From positions 434,001-498,000 of the forward strand of contig JACKOW010000002.1 of the NCBI GenBank assembly GCA_024234055.1: a DNA stretch of 64,000 bases, in the 5' to 3' direction. Numbering within the stretch: position 1 is the stretch's first letter; every line of letters starts with the position of its first letter. Origin of the DNA: Rhodanobacteraceae bacterium. GTDB taxonomy: Bacteria > Pseudomonadota > Gammaproteobacteria > Xanthomonadales > SZUA-5. The position numbers were made by a program, and so were the translations under genes. The notes beneath the pieces are model-generated. The model did not search any database and was not told the DNA's origin. It saw nothing but the letters and a program-made list of their open reading frames with translations. This document shows positions 1-9,286 of the stretch, piece after piece.

Positions 1-779
1 ACGACATCGGCATTGGCCACGAGTTCGCGGTAGCGCCGCACCAGTTGCGAGCCGGAGATGGGATCGTCGATGCCGTCGATCAGGCGCATCGGGATGCGGC
101 TTTGTTCGAGCGCGCCGACCCAGCGCGAGCGCATGCGCCGGCGCTCGGCCATGTAGCGGATCAACCGGGGCAACACGGCGCGGCCGTTGTTGTGTTCCAT
201 CAACTCCCACATCGAGCGCAGTTCGGCCTCGCCCAATGGCCGCTTGCAGATCTCGTTCATGGTGGCGGCAAAGCGCGGGAAGCGGGTCATTCGCGCAATC
301 AATCCGCCCAGGGGCGAGGCCAGCAGCTTCTGGATCAGGCGCGGGCTGTGGGCTTCAGGGAACAATCCACCATTCAGCAGACACAGCTGTTGCATCGACC
401 ACACCTGGCTGCCTTCCAGTTGCCGCGCCAACAGCTCCTGCGCCACCGTATCGCCGTAGTCGTGTGCAAGCACCCGGCACGCCCGTATGCCGAAATGCGC
501 GAGCACGGCTTCGGCCAGATCCGCTTGCGCAGCCATGGTGTAGTCGAAGGTCTTCGGTTTGTCCGACCAGCCGAAACCCAGCAGATCGAAGCTGATGCAG
601 GTGAACTCGTTCTCCAGCCGCGAGACCAGCGGTTGCCAATCCCGGGAGGCGGTCGGAAAACCGTGGATCAACAACACCGGATCGCCCTGGCCGCTGCTGC
701 GCACGAAGATCCTGTGCCCCCGCCAATCCAGAAGCTGCCCTGTCGACTGCCAGCTTGCTGCACTCAAGTCACTCACCAT
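1..779 (-). CDS. alpha/beta hydrolase, MEST/haloalkane-dehalogenase-like (3' end outside window)
   Basis: The minus-strand frame reads without a stop to the window edge, so the C-terminus and catalytic His are missing. Visible are the oxyanion-type segment LLIHGFPTASRDWQPL (residues 36-51), FDLLGFGWSDKP, and the nucleophile elbow HDYGDT with Asp107 in place of the usual Ser. Near the edge lies the acid-loop segment IDGIDDPISG. An Asp nucleophile in an HDYGDT elbow is typical of the MEST/epoxide-hydrolase/haloalkane-dehalogenase branch, which hydrolyses through an aspartyl ester. The substrate cannot be read from sequence. No signal peptide is seen, so it is probably cytosolic. ATG at 779 was chosen. 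An in-frame ATG at 782 lies directly after GGAG, so spacing slightly favours 779. It is divergent from the next gene with about 120 bp between. Confidence 0.85.
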   Translation of the reverse strand, partial: MVSDLSAASWQSTGQLLDWRGHRIFVRSSGQGDPVLLIHGFPTASRDWQPLVSRLENEFTCISFDLLGFGWSDKPKTFDYTMAAQADLAEAVLAHFGIRACRVLAHDYGDTVAQELLARQLEGSQVWSMQQLCLLNGGLFPEAHSPRLIQKLLASPLGGLIARMTRFPRFAATMNEICKRPLGEAELRSMWELMEHNNGRAVLPRLIRYMAERRRMRSRWVGALEQSRIPMRLIDGIDDPISGSQLVRRYRELVANADV

Positions 780-899
780 CATGCTCCGCACCAGGATTCG
801 CTGGCAGTATCCCAGAGTAGGACCAGCGCGGCAGGGCTGCCGCGCCAGCCGACAGTTCTGACAACCAATGAGCCAGCTGCCGGGCTCGCGAGGGAGACC

Positions 900-1883
900 A
901 TGATCGTGAAGCGATACTGGATTCGTTGGAGTGTGTGCCTGTGCCTGATGCTGCTCGCCAGCGCGGCGTCCGCTGCGCGGCCGCTGCCGCGCGCACCCGG
1001 TACCGATCTGCGGGTACTGGTCTGGAATGTGTCGGGCGAACAGTTTTTCGAGCACCAGAAGGGCTACATCAAGGCGCTGAGTGCTGTCGATGCCGACTTG
1101 CTCATACTCGATGAAATGCCTGTGGGTCGCAGCACTGAAGACGTGCGAGCCGTGCTGACGCAGATCGAATCCCGCCGCCAACCTGATTGGCAGATCGCCT
1201 ATGGCAGCAGCGGCTACAATCAAACCACGGTGTTTGCAGCGCGTGGACACGTGCAGGCGTTGCCGGAGTTCGCCTTTCTACCCTATCCGCAGAACGCCCG
1301 CGAGCAAGTGCTGGCGCCACTCACGAACGCCGACAAGCAGCTCCGCATGAAGCAAAAGCTGGATGGCGGCGTTGCCAGTTTCGGCGTGGAGGCTACTTTC
1401 GGCAAACGCCGGGCATTGCTGGTCGGGGTAGACCTGACCTGCTGCGGCGACAGCGATGATGCTTGGGAAGAACGTCTGCGACTGGTGGAATCCACGGAAG
1501 TACGGGCGGCACTGGATCGGGCCTGGTCGCAACGGCAGGTGCATGCGGTGATCGTCGCTGGCGACTTCAACGCGGTACGTGGCCGCAAGCCATTGCTGCC
1601 AGTTCAGGGTGATCCTGGCAGTGGCGACTCCTATCTGCGCGTTGCCCCGGCGGCGCATGCCAATGGCATCGACGACTGGACCTGGGATGGCCGCGGCACC
1701 CCCTTTCCGTCTCGCCCACTGGATTTCATCCTGCACAACGAAGGGCTGACGCTGCTGCATGCCCTGGTCTTCGACCCGGAGACCATGGCCCCGCGCCAGC
1801 GCAGCCGGCTCGGATTGCGCCGCGACTCGCTGATCCCGTTGAGCGAACATCGACCGGTGATAGCCGACTTTTCCTGGCGCTGA
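900..1883 (+). CDS. secreted endonuclease/exonuclease/phosphatase (EEP) family protein
   Basis: This is a 327-residue protein with a signal peptide (hydrophobic core about residues 10-20, Ala-x-Ala near 24-26), so it is probably periplasmic or secreted. EEP-fold metal and catalytic motifs appear in order: VWNVSG (Asn43), LLILDEM (Glu72), VAGDFNA (Asp222, Asn224) and the terminal SEHRPVIADF (His317). Family members are Mg-dependent phosphodiesterases acting on nucleic acids, phospholipids or phosphoinositides; the substrate here is unknown. The open frame extends far upstream, but that part is antisense to the hydrolase. ATG 900 has GAGGGAG a few bases upstream and places the signal peptide at the N-terminus. 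Confidence 0.85.
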   Translation: MIVKRYWIRWSVCLCLMLLASAASAARPLPRAPGTDLRVLVWNVSGEQFFEHQKGYIKALSAVDADLLILDEMPVGRSTEDVRAVLTQIESRRQPDWQIAYGSSGYNQTTVFAARGHVQALPEFAFLPYPQNAREQVLAPLTNADKQLRMKQKLDGGVASFGVEATFGKRRALLVGVDLTCCGDSDDAWEERLRLVESTEVRAALDRAWSQRQVHAVIVAGDFNAVRGRKPLLPVQGDPGSGDSYLRVAPAAHANGIDDWTWDGRGTPFPSRPLDFILHNEGLTLLHALVFDPETMAPRQRSRLGLRRDSLIPLSEHRPVIADFSWR

Positions 1884-1988
1884 CGCATACGTTTTGCCCA
1901 CCGGGCCGGGTTCACCCTATGGCAGCACGCGCGTGGGCGAAGCCGCCTGGGCCTGGGTGCGCCACCGGTATCAGACCAGGAGCAAGTC

Positions 1989-2888
1989 ATGAGCGACAAA
2001 CCCCGATTGACGGCCGCGGATTTTGATCCGGCGGTCATGCGCTTGTTTGACGAATACGTGCACGGGATCATCGACCGTCGCGCCTTCCTCAAGCGGGCTG
2101 CCGGCTTCGCCGTCGGCGCTGCCGGCGCCACCGGCCTGCTGGCCGCGCTGAGTCCGCGTTTTGCCGAGGCCCAGCAGGTCGCGGCCGATGACGCCCGCCT
2201 GATAACCGAGTATGTGGAGATTCCATCACCGACGGGCTACGGCAGCGTGCGTGGCTATCTGGCCAAGCCCCGTGCAGCAGAAGCCGCGCTGCCGGTGGTG
2301 CTGGTGATCCACGAGAATCGCGGCCTGAATCCACACATCGAAGACGTGACCCGCCGCCTGGCGCTGGAAAACTTCATCGCCTTCGCCCCGGACGCACTGT
2401 TTCCGCTGGGCGGCTATCCAGGCGACGAGGACTCGGCACGGGCGCTCTTCGGCCAGCTCGATCAGGCCAAGACCCGCGAGGACTTTCTGGCCGCCGCGGC
2501 CTGGCTGGAGACACTGGAAGGCGGCAACGGCCAGCTCGGCGCCGTCGGCTTCTGCTACGGTGGCGGGATCAGCAATTTTCTGGCCACGCGCCTGCCCCAG
2601 CTGAAGGCTGCCGCGCCCTTTTATGGCAGTGCACCCACCCTGTCGGAGGTGCCCGCGATCAAGGCCGAACTGCTGGTCGTGCTCGCCGCCAACGACGAAC
2701 GTGTCAACAGCGGCTGGCCCGACTACGAGGCGGCGCTGAAAGCGGCGGGCACGCGCTACCAACTGTTGCAACCTGCTGACACCGTACACGGCTTCCACAA
2801 CGACACCACCCCGCGCTACAACGAAGCCGCCGCAAAGCTGGCCTGGGCGCAGACGCTCGCCTTGTTCAAGCGCACACTCAGGTCCTGA
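1989..2888 (+). CDS. dienelactone hydrolase family protein, Tat-exported
   Basis: This 299-residue protein has an N-terminal region carrying a twin-arginine-like signal (RRAFLKRAAGF, residues 30-40, followed by an Ala/Gly-rich hydrophobic stretch), suggesting folded export to the periplasm. The hydrolase domain shows VIHENRGLNPHIEDV and the nucleophile elbow GFCYGG with Cys189, the Asp loop AANDERV (Asp236) and VHGFH (His267). That is the Cys-Asp-His triad of dienelactone hydrolases/carboxymethylenebutenolidases, which open lactone rings. The native substrate is unknown, and exported members of this group are often annotated only as dienelactone hydrolase family. A GGAGCAAG segment precedes the ATG. 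A 20-bp palindrome lies 24 bp after the stop. Confidence 0.88.
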   Translation: MSDKPRLTAADFDPAVMRLFDEYVHGIIDRRAFLKRAAGFAVGAAGATGLLAALSPRFAEAQQVAADDARLITEYVEIPSPTGYGSVRGYLAKPRAAEAALPVVLVIHENRGLNPHIEDVTRRLALENFIAFAPDALFPLGGYPGDEDSARALFGQLDQAKTREDFLAAAAWLETLEGGNGQLGAVGFCYGGGISNFLATRLPQLKAAAPFYGSAPTLSEVPAIKAELLVVLAANDERVNSGWPDYEAALKAAGTRYQLLQPADTVHGFHNDTTPRYNEAAAKLAWAQTLALFKRTLRS

Positions 2889-2911
2889 GGCGATGCCAAT
2901 GCGTGGCTGGG

Positions 2912-2931
2912 CCTTCGCTGGCCAGCGAAGG
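2912..2931. terminator. perfect 20-bp palindrome after dienelactone hydrolase
   Basis: CCTTCGCTGG followed at once by CCAGCGAAGG could form a stem-loop 24 bp downstream of the stop codon. No T-tract follows, so termination activity is uncertain. Confidence 0.35.
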
Positions 2932-2942
2932 TCCGAGCCGAC

Positions 2943-3045
2943 AGTCATTCGCCCGAATAGCCTGCCGCCGCGAAGGCGCGAGGCGGGAATCCAGCATTTG
3001 AGGCACGAACCCAAGCCTGGAATCCCGCCTTCGCGGGAATGACGG
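2943..3045. repeat. inverted GGCGGGAATCCAG-type intergenic repeat pair
   Basis: The left arm (about 2968-2995, containing AGGCGGGAATCCAG) and the right arm (about 3015-3045, containing CTGGAATCCCGCCTTCGCG) are near-perfect inverted copies separated by about 20 bp. The sequence matches the common TCATTCCCGCGAAGGCGGGAATCC intergenic element family of Xanthomonadaceae, recognised from memory. Confidence 0.6.
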
Positions 3046-3580
3046 TTTCCGATTTGTTCGGAGGGTTTCCAATGCGCATCGCGTAGCGGAGGCCCGCGGG
3101 GAAAAATCGTTCCACGGGCAACGAATAATAATTTATTTTGGTTGCATAAAGGTCACCAATTAATCATGGTGCAGCGCACCATGAAATGCTTGAACGAGCG
3201 ACTGCATGAACGGGCTGGCCACGGCACTCGCAACAGTCCTGGCCTCATCCGTCCTGGCACGGGTCGCCCTCCTTTGCAGGACCCGAGGCTCCCGACTTGC
3301 GCATCCGGCGAGCTTCACTGTGGCGTCCCGGAGTCCGGATCCAGGCTGGGTTTCCGCGCTCGATAAACCGTTTCTACCGCAACAAATCAAGCGTTTGGCG
3401 TGTCTGACCAAAGAGTTGTGACTTTTCGAATCAGTTTGAATCTACCCCAGGCAAGTCCAGGCATCCGGCTTTGACCGGACAATGTCGACGCCCCCGGGCA
3501 GCAACATGCAAGCTCGCGTAAAACAAGACAATTGTGTTTACGCAGCGTGAATGTGAAGTTAAACGATCGCCATGAAAATG

Positions 3581-3654
3581 ATGCTGCGCCGCAACAATAC
3601 TTCCGACCAATCGCGGTGATAGCTTGGCTCGTCGCCGTCGGGAGGGGAGTCCCG
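3581..3654 (+). promoter_or_regulatory. conserved two-block leader element of M4 protease 1
   Basis: Block A (3581-3602, core CGCAACAATACTT) and block B (3638-3654, TCGGGAGGGGAGTCCCG, a short stem) recur upstream of the second protease with the identical 57-nt start-to-start spacing, while the sequence between them differs. Block B ends about 147 nt before the chosen GTG. This suggests a promoter or structured 5' leader duplicated with the gene. I could not assign it to a known RNA class. Confidence 0.5.
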
Positions 3655-3800
3655 CCGTGCGCTCCGGGGTTGTCGATTCTTTTGCCAACTAAAAGCATGG
3701 CTGCGGCTCCACCGCAAGGAGGAGCGGCTTGTTGTGTGCCGGAGGTAATCCCGTCTGGACATCCGTCCGGGCGTCACATTGCAGCCTGGGGTACCTTTTT

Positions 3801-6077
3801 GTGATCACGATCAACATGCGCCGCAAGGCGCCGATTGCAACTTCGGTTTTGGCACTGGCATTACTGGCAGGCAGCGCGCAGGCGGCAACACGCGCCGATC
3901 TGCACGGCTACAACATCGACAATCTCAACCGCGCCTATCAGGCAGCCTCCCGGGCTTCGGGGCCGGCGGCCTCGGCCAGCGAACGCCATGCCGAGTTCCT
4001 CGGCCTGGATGCTGAATCAACACTCAGCCTGATCGGCAGTGCCAAGGATGCCGACGGCACCAATCACTACCGCTACCAGCAGAACTTCCGCGGTATCCCG
4101 GTATGGGGCGAACACGTGGTGGTCAGCGAAAACACGGACGGCAGCGTGCGCAGCCTCTTCGGTCGCTCCGTCGGCGGACTGGCCGCAGACATCGCCAGCA
4201 CCCGCGCCCGCGTCACCGATGCCTCGGCACTCGGCATCGCCAAGACCGCGAGCATCGGCAGCAGCGATGCCACGCTGATCACGCAGCGCGAAGAGAGCCG
4301 TTTGATGATCTATGTGGATGACGCCGACAGCGCCCACCTCAGCTATGTCGTCTCCTTCTTCGCAGACAGCGCCAAGGGCGGCTCTCCGACGCGCCCCTTC
4401 GTCATCGTCGACGCCCAGTCCGGCGCCATCCTCAAGCGCTGGGAAGGCTTGACCACGGCCAACGGCACAGGTCCCGGCGGCAACAGCAAGACCGGTCAGT
4501 ACCAGTGGGGTTCGGGCGGTCGCTATGGCTACCTGGACGTTACCCAGAGCGGTACGACGTGCACGATGAACAACACCAACGTCAAGTCGGTGAACCTCAA
4601 TGGCGGCACCACCAGCACCACCGCCTATTCGTACACCTGCCCCAACAATACCTACAAGGCCATCAACGGCGCCTACTCGCCGATCAACGACGCCCATTTC
4701 TTCGGCGGCGTGATCCAGAACATGTACACGGCCTACACCGGCGCCAAGGCCCTGACCTTCCAGCTGGTGATGCGCACGCATTACAGCAGCAACTACGAGA
4801 ATGCCTTCTGGGACGGCAGCACCATGAGCTTTGGTGATGGCGCTTCGACCTTCTACCCGCTGGTCAGCGTCGATGTGGCCGGCCACGAAGTCTCCCACGG
4901 CTACACCGAGCAGCATTCCAACCTGACCTACTCCGGTCAGTCCGGCGGCATGAACGAGGCCTTCTCCGACATGGGCGGCGAAGCCACCGAGTACTACTGG
5001 AAGGGCAGCAATGACTTCCTGGTGGGACCGGAGATCTTCAAGGCCTCCGGCGCACTGCGCTACATGAACAACCCGCCGCAGGATGGTCGCTCCATCGACA
5101 ATGCTGCCAACTACACCAGTGGCCTCGACGTGCACTACTCCTCGGGCGTTTACAACAAGGCCTTCTACAAGTTGGCCACCACGGCCGGCTGGAACACGGT
5201 CAATGCCTTCAAGGTCTTTGCCCGTGCCAACGCGCTCTACTGGACACCCAGCAGCACCTTCAACAGCGGCGCCTGCGGCGTGCAAACCGCTGCCACCGAC
5301 CTCGGCTTTGCGGCCTCTGCCGTGACCGCCGCGTTTACCTCGGTGGGCGTCGCCTGCTCCACGGGCGGCGGCGGCGGCGGTGCCAGCACCGGTGGCCCCT
5401 TGACCAATGGTGTGGCCGTGACTGGCATCAACCAGCCGACGGCGGGCCAGTCGGTCAATTACACGCTGGCCGTGCCGGCCGGCGCCACCAACCTCAAGTT
5501 CGTCACATCCGGCGGCACCGGCGACATGGACCTGTATGTGAAGTTCGGCAGCGCGCCGACCGACTCGGTCTACGACTGTCGTTCCAACGGCGGCACCAAT
5601 GCCGAGACCTGCAATATCGCCACGGCGCAGACCGGCACCTACTACGTGCGCCTCAAGGCCTACAGCGCCTTCTCGGGTGTCTCCCTGACGGGTAGTTACA
5701 CCGCCGGCGGTGGCGGTGGCGGTGGCGGTGGGGTCCAGACCTACACCAACAACACGCCCCTGGCGATTCCTGACCGAAGCACGGTGAGCAGCACGATCAC
5801 CGTCTCCGGGCGCACCGGCAATGCTCCGACCACCAGCAAGGTCAGTGTCAACATCACGCATAGTTACCGCGGCGACCTCAAGATCGATCTGCTGGCACCT
5901 GATGGATCGGTCTATCTGTTGAAGGCATCCAGCGGATCCGACAGTGCCGCCAACGTGATCGCCACCTACACGGTCAATCTCTCGGCAGAAGCCCTGAATG
6001 GTGCCTGGAAACTGCGCATTCAGGACACAGCTTCCGGTGACACAGGCACGCTCAACAGTTGGAGCTTGCAGTTCTGA
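3801..6077 (+). CDS. secreted M4 (thermolysin/vibriolysin-type) zinc metalloprotease with PPC and P/Homo B domains
   Basis: The GTG start at 3801 gives a 28-residue signal region ending GSAQA that aligns without gaps to the paralogue at 6637; an ATG at 3816 is the alternative. Order of parts: signal peptide, FTP/PepSY-like propeptide (about 40-215), then the peptidase M4 catalytic domain with HEVSH (His362, Glu363, His366) and the third zinc ligand Glu386 in GGMNEAFSDMGGEA. A Gly-rich linker follows, then a bacterial pre-peptidase C-terminal (PPC) domain, a second Gly linker and a C-terminal P/Homo B domain (TPLAIPDRST onward). The PPC domain and prodomain are normally removed during maturation. 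The enzyme would degrade extracellular protein after export, probably by type II secretion. An intrinsic terminator follows. Confidence 0.95.
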   Translation: MITINMRRKAPIATSVLALALLAGSAQAATRADLHGYNIDNLNRAYQAASRASGPAASASERHAEFLGLDAESTLSLIGSAKDADGTNHYRYQQNFRGIPVWGEHVVVSENTDGSVRSLFGRSVGGLAADIASTRARVTDASALGIAKTASIGSSDATLITQREESRLMIYVDDADSAHLSYVVSFFADSAKGGSPTRPFVIVDAQSGAILKRWEGLTTANGTGPGGNSKTGQYQWGSGGRYGYLDVTQSGTTCTMNNTNVKSVNLNGGTTSTTAYSYTCPNNTYKAINGAYSPINDAHFFGGVIQNMYTAYTGAKALTFQLVMRTHYSSNYENAFWDGSTMSFGDGASTFYPLVSVDVAGHEVSHGYTEQHSNLTYSGQSGGMNEAFSDMGGEATEYYWKGSNDFLVGPEIFKASGALRYMNNPPQDGRSIDNAANYTSGLDVHYSSGVYNKAFYKLATTAGWNTVNAFKVFARANALYWTPSSTFNSGACGVQTAATDLGFAASAVTAAFTSVGVACSTGGGGGGASTGGPLTNGVAVTGINQPTAGQSVNYTLAVPAGATNLKFVTSGGTGDMDLYVKFGSAPTDSVYDCRSNGGTNAETCNIATAQTGTYYVRLKAYSAFSGVSLTGSYTAGGGGGGGGGVQTYTNNTPLAIPDRSTVSSTITVSGRTGNAPTTSKVSVNITHSYRGDLKIDLLAPDGSVYLLKASSGSDSAANVIATYTVNLSAEALNGAWKLRIQDTASGDTGTLNSWSLQF

Positions 6078-6101
6078 CGAACAGCAAGTTCGGTTGGTAC
6101 A

Positions 6102-6131
6102 GAACCCCGGCTCCGGCCGGGGTTCTTTTTT
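6102..6131 (+). terminator. intrinsic terminator after M4 protease 1
   Basis: A perfect 10-bp GC-rich stem (6102-6111 with 6116-6125) with loop TCCG is followed by six T residues. A nearly identical structure follows the second protease. Confidence 0.9.
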
Positions 6132-6636
6132 GGGGCTCCGCGCCATACAGGAATCGGGCCAGGCACGCTGAGCCACCCCCGACCAGCGCTTGCCGGCGAG
6201 CCATGAGTATCCCCGGCAAACAAGCCTCCCCGTCGATTGCCTATAGCATCGTGACGTTTTGCACCTTGTTCGGATCCCGCCTTGGCCGGATGACCGCGAC
6301 TGCTCCGCGTCGGCGCCGCAGCTGACAATTTCCCCGTACAGAAAGCGAACAAAAACAGTCGCTTTTGTGCATGAAGCGTGAATACGTCCGTACAAAATCC
6401 CGGCATCCGGCCATGCTGCGTCGCAACAATACTTGACGGGAATGCGGGTGTTACGGTTCACCGCCGCGATCGGGAGGGGAGTCCCGACGCGCGCACTGGG
6501 GAAACTGATAGCGCAGACCAGCAAGCTGAGCCGGAGATTTTCGGCTCACGGCCGACTGTTGCCTCCAGTTTCCGTTTGGAAGCCCGTCCTGGCCTTCACC
6601 CGGACGATTTCTTGACCACACTGGGGATTCAAACAC
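6132..6636 (+). other. intergenic region, 505 bp, upstream of M4 protease 2
   Basis: No gene is seen. The second half is homologous in layout to the region upstream of the first protease: a GCGTGAAT box at 6376-6383 (3545-3552 in the first), then blocks A and B. A 7-bp-stem hairpin with loop GAGATTTT lies near 6527-6548. Confidence 0.6.
6413..6486 (+). promoter_or_regulatory. conserved two-block leader element of M4 protease 2
   Basis: Block A occupies 6413-6434 (one base different from 3581-3602) and block B occupies 6470-6486 (identical to 3638-3654). The spacing is again 57 nt, and block B ends 151 nt before the GTG start. Conservation of the blocks and of their distance, but not of the bases between, points to function. 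Confidence 0.5.
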
Positions 6637-9159
6637 GTGAGCAATCATTCCAAGCGCCCTCTGGCGACTATTGTGGCATCGGCTCTGGCACTGGCCATGG
6701 CCGCCGGTTCGGCACACGCCGCCAGCCGAGTTGATCTGCATGGATACGACGTCGCACGACTGAACAGCGCCTACCAGGCCGCCACACGCGCCGCCGGGCA
6801 GAACCCGAACACGACCGAGCGTCATGCCGAATTCCTGGGCCTGGACGCCGACTCCAGCCTGAGCCAGATCGGCTACCTCAAGGATGCCAACGGCACGCAG
6901 CACTTCCGCTATCAGCAGAGCTTCCGCGGTGTGCCCGTCTGGGGTGAGCATGTGGTCGTCAGCGAGCTCGCCGATGGCAGCATCCGCAGTCTGTTCGGGC
7001 GCGCCGTGAGTGGTCTGGCCGCAGAGATTCCGAGCACCGATGCCTCGATTTCCAGTGACGCTGCGCTGAATATCGCCCGCGCCGCCGCCATCGGTAGCAG
7101 CGACAGTGTGCTGCTGCCGCAGAACGAAGAAAGTCGTCTGATGATCTACGTGGACGACAATGATCATGCCCGTCTGAGCTACGTTGCCTCATTCTTCGCC
7201 GACACCGCCAAGGGCGGCGCACCCACGCGTCCCTTCGTCATCGTCGACGCCCGCACCGGCGTGGTGCTGAAGCGTTGGGAAGGCCTGACCACCGCCAACA
7301 TCGGCACTGGCCCGGGTGGCAACAGCAAGACCGGCCAGTACCAGTGGGGCTCGGGCGGTCGCTATGGCTTCCTTGATGTGTCCCAGAGCGGCAGCACCTG
7401 CACCATGAACAACACCGATGTGAAGTCGGTGAACTTGAACGGCGGCACGACCAGCACCACCGCCTATTCGTACACCTGCCCCAACAACACCTACAAGGCC
7501 ATCAACGGCGCCTACTCGCCGATCAACGACGCCCATTTCTTCGGCGGCGTGATCCAGAACATGTATTCCTCCTATGTGGGCGTGAAGGCACTGACCTTCC
7601 AGCTGGTGATGCGGGTGCATTACAGCTCGAACTACGAAAACGCCTTCTGGAACGGCTCGACCATGAGCTTTGGCGATGGCGCCTCGACCTTCTACCCGCT
7701 CGTCAGCGTCGACGTGGCCGGCCACGAGGTCTCGCACGGTTTCACCGAGCAGCATTCGAACCTGACCTACTCCGGTCAGTCCGGCGGCATGAACGAGGCC
7801 TTCTCCGACATGGGCGGCGAAGCCACCGAGTACTACTGGAAGGGCAGCAATGATTTCCTGGTCGGCCCGGACATCTTCAAGGCTTCCGGCGCACTGCGCT
7901 ACATGAACAATCCGCCGCAGGATGGTCGCTCCATCGACAATGCCTCCCAGTACACCAGCGGCCTCGATGTGCACTACTCCTCGGGCGTCTACAACAAGGC
8001 CTTCTACCTGCTGGCCACCTCGTCTGGCTGGAACACGATCAACGCCTTCAAGGTGTTTGCCCGTGCCAACAGCCTGTACTGGACGCCGAGCAGCACCTTC
8101 AACAGCGGCGCCTGCGGCGTCGAGACGGCGGCATCGGATCTCGGCCTGTCGGTCGCCAGCGTCACCTCGGCTTTCTCCTCGGTCGGCGTCAGCTGCTCGG
8201 GTGGTGGCGGTGGCGGCGGTGGTGCCAGCACCGGCGGCCCGCTCAGCAATGGCGTGGCGGTGACCGGCATCAACCAGCCGACGGCGGGTCAGTCGGTCAA
8301 CTACACGCTGGCCGTGCCGGCAGGCGCGACTGGCCTGAAGTTCGTCATGAGCGGCGGCACCGGCGATGCCGACATGTACGTGAAATTCGGCAGCGCGCCG
8401 ACCGACTCGTCCTATGACTGCCGTCCGTACCTCAGTGGCAACAACGAAACCTGCAACATCGCCACGGCCCAGGCCGGCACCTACTACGTGCGACTGAAAG
8501 CCTACAGTGCCTTCAGCGGCGCTTCGTTGACCGGCAGCTATACCGCGCCGTCGGCCAACAATCCGCCGGTGGCGAACTTCAGCTTCAGCGTCAGCGGTCT
8601 CGGCGCCAGCTTCACCGATACCTCGACCGACAGCGATGGCAGCATCGCCTCGCGCTCGTGGACCTTCGGTGACGGCAGCAGCTCGACCAGTGCCAACCCC
8701 AGCCACACCTACGCGACTGCCGGCACCTATTCGGTGAAACTGACGGTGACCGACAACAACGGCGCTTCAGCCAACATCACCAAGTCGGTGACGGTCGCCA
8801 GCGCCCCGGGTGGCACTCAGGTCTACACCAACAACACCCCGGTTGCCATTCCGGACCGCAAGACCATCAACAGCTACATCACGGTCTCGGGCCGCACCGG
8901 CAATGCACCGTCGAACAGCCAGGTCAGCGTCAACATCACCCACACCTATCGCGGTGATCTCAAGATCACGCTGTACGCACCGGATGGCAGCGCCTATCTG
9001 CTGAAGGCCTCCAGCGGTTCCGACAACGGGGCCAACGTGATCGAGACCTACACCGTCAACCTCTCCACCGAGGGCTTGAACGGCACCTGGAATCTGCGTG
9101 TGCAGGACACCGCACGCGGTGACGTCGGCACCCTGAACAACTGGGCCATCGAGTTCTGA
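6637..9159 (+). CDS. secreted M4 zinc metalloprotease with PPC, PKD and P/Homo B domains
   Basis: This paralogue of the preceding gene (840 residues, GTG start) has the same signal/propeptide/M4/PPC order. The zinc site is HEVSH (His363-His367) with Glu387. Between the PPC and P/Homo B domains it carries an extra PKD domain (PPVANFSFSVSG to SVTVA) with the hallmark WTFGDG. The first protease has only a Gly linker at this place. PKD and P domains probably assist substrate binding or stability outside the cell. The catalytic core is nearly identical to that of the neighbour, which indicates a fairly recent tandem duplication followed by domain gain or loss. Confidence 0.95.
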   Translation: MSNHSKRPLATIVASALALAMAAGSAHAASRVDLHGYDVARLNSAYQAATRAAGQNPNTTERHAEFLGLDADSSLSQIGYLKDANGTQHFRYQQSFRGVPVWGEHVVVSELADGSIRSLFGRAVSGLAAEIPSTDASISSDAALNIARAAAIGSSDSVLLPQNEESRLMIYVDDNDHARLSYVASFFADTAKGGAPTRPFVIVDARTGVVLKRWEGLTTANIGTGPGGNSKTGQYQWGSGGRYGFLDVSQSGSTCTMNNTDVKSVNLNGGTTSTTAYSYTCPNNTYKAINGAYSPINDAHFFGGVIQNMYSSYVGVKALTFQLVMRVHYSSNYENAFWNGSTMSFGDGASTFYPLVSVDVAGHEVSHGFTEQHSNLTYSGQSGGMNEAFSDMGGEATEYYWKGSNDFLVGPDIFKASGALRYMNNPPQDGRSIDNASQYTSGLDVHYSSGVYNKAFYLLATSSGWNTINAFKVFARANSLYWTPSSTFNSGACGVETAASDLGLSVASVTSAFSSVGVSCSGGGGGGGGASTGGPLSNGVAVTGINQPTAGQSVNYTLAVPAGATGLKFVMSGGTGDADMYVKFGSAPTDSSYDCRPYLSGNNETCNIATAQAGTYYVRLKAYSAFSGASLTGSYTAPSANNPPVANFSFSVSGLGASFTDTSTDSDGSIASRSWTFGDGSSSTSANPSHTYATAGTYSVKLTVTDNNGASANITKSVTVASAPGGTQVYTNNTPVAIPDRKTINSYITVSGRTGNAPSNSQVSVNITHTYRGDLKITLYAPDGSAYLLKASSGSDNGANVIETYTVNLSTEGLNGTWNLRVQDTARGDVGTLNNWAIEF

Positions 9160-9183
9160 TCGATTGCTTCAGGGCAAGACCTT

Positions 9184-9216
9184 GAACCCCGGCTTCGGCC
9201 GGGGTTCTTTTTTTTT
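9184..9216 (+). terminator. intrinsic terminator after M4 protease 2
   Basis: A perfect 10-bp stem (9184-9193 with 9198-9207) with a TTCG loop is followed by nine T residues. Confidence 0.92.
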
Positions 9217-9286
9217 GGGCCTCGGAACCCCGCGCTCCGCAACAAGGCAAACCAGTCCCGAGCGGATCAATCCACTGTTGAACAGC

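Larger units (their letters stand above)
2889..3800 (+). other. intergenic region, 912 bp, no gene seen
   Basis: Only short low-quality frames occur. The stretch holds a hairpin just after the hydrolase, an inverted GAATCCCGC-type repeat, and the conserved leader blocks of the first M4 protease. About 400 bp in the middle (roughly 3060-3500) show nothing I can name. Confidence 0.6.

Noticed and set aside
45..899. N-terminal extension of the EEP-family frame
   Set aside because: It overlaps the antisense alpha/beta hydrolase, whose motifs are convincing; the signal peptide begins at 900.
3581..3654. M4 leader considered as a c-di-GMP (GEMM) riboswitch
   Set aside because: The conserved GEMM core and tetraloop/receptor sequences are not present; left as an unassigned leader.
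4017..6524. Very long open frame antisense to the first M4 protease (and a similar one at 7189-8706)
   Set aside because: GC-rich codon bias on the plus strand leaves the antisense frame open. Its protein is low-complexity with no motif, while the sense frame has a full protease.
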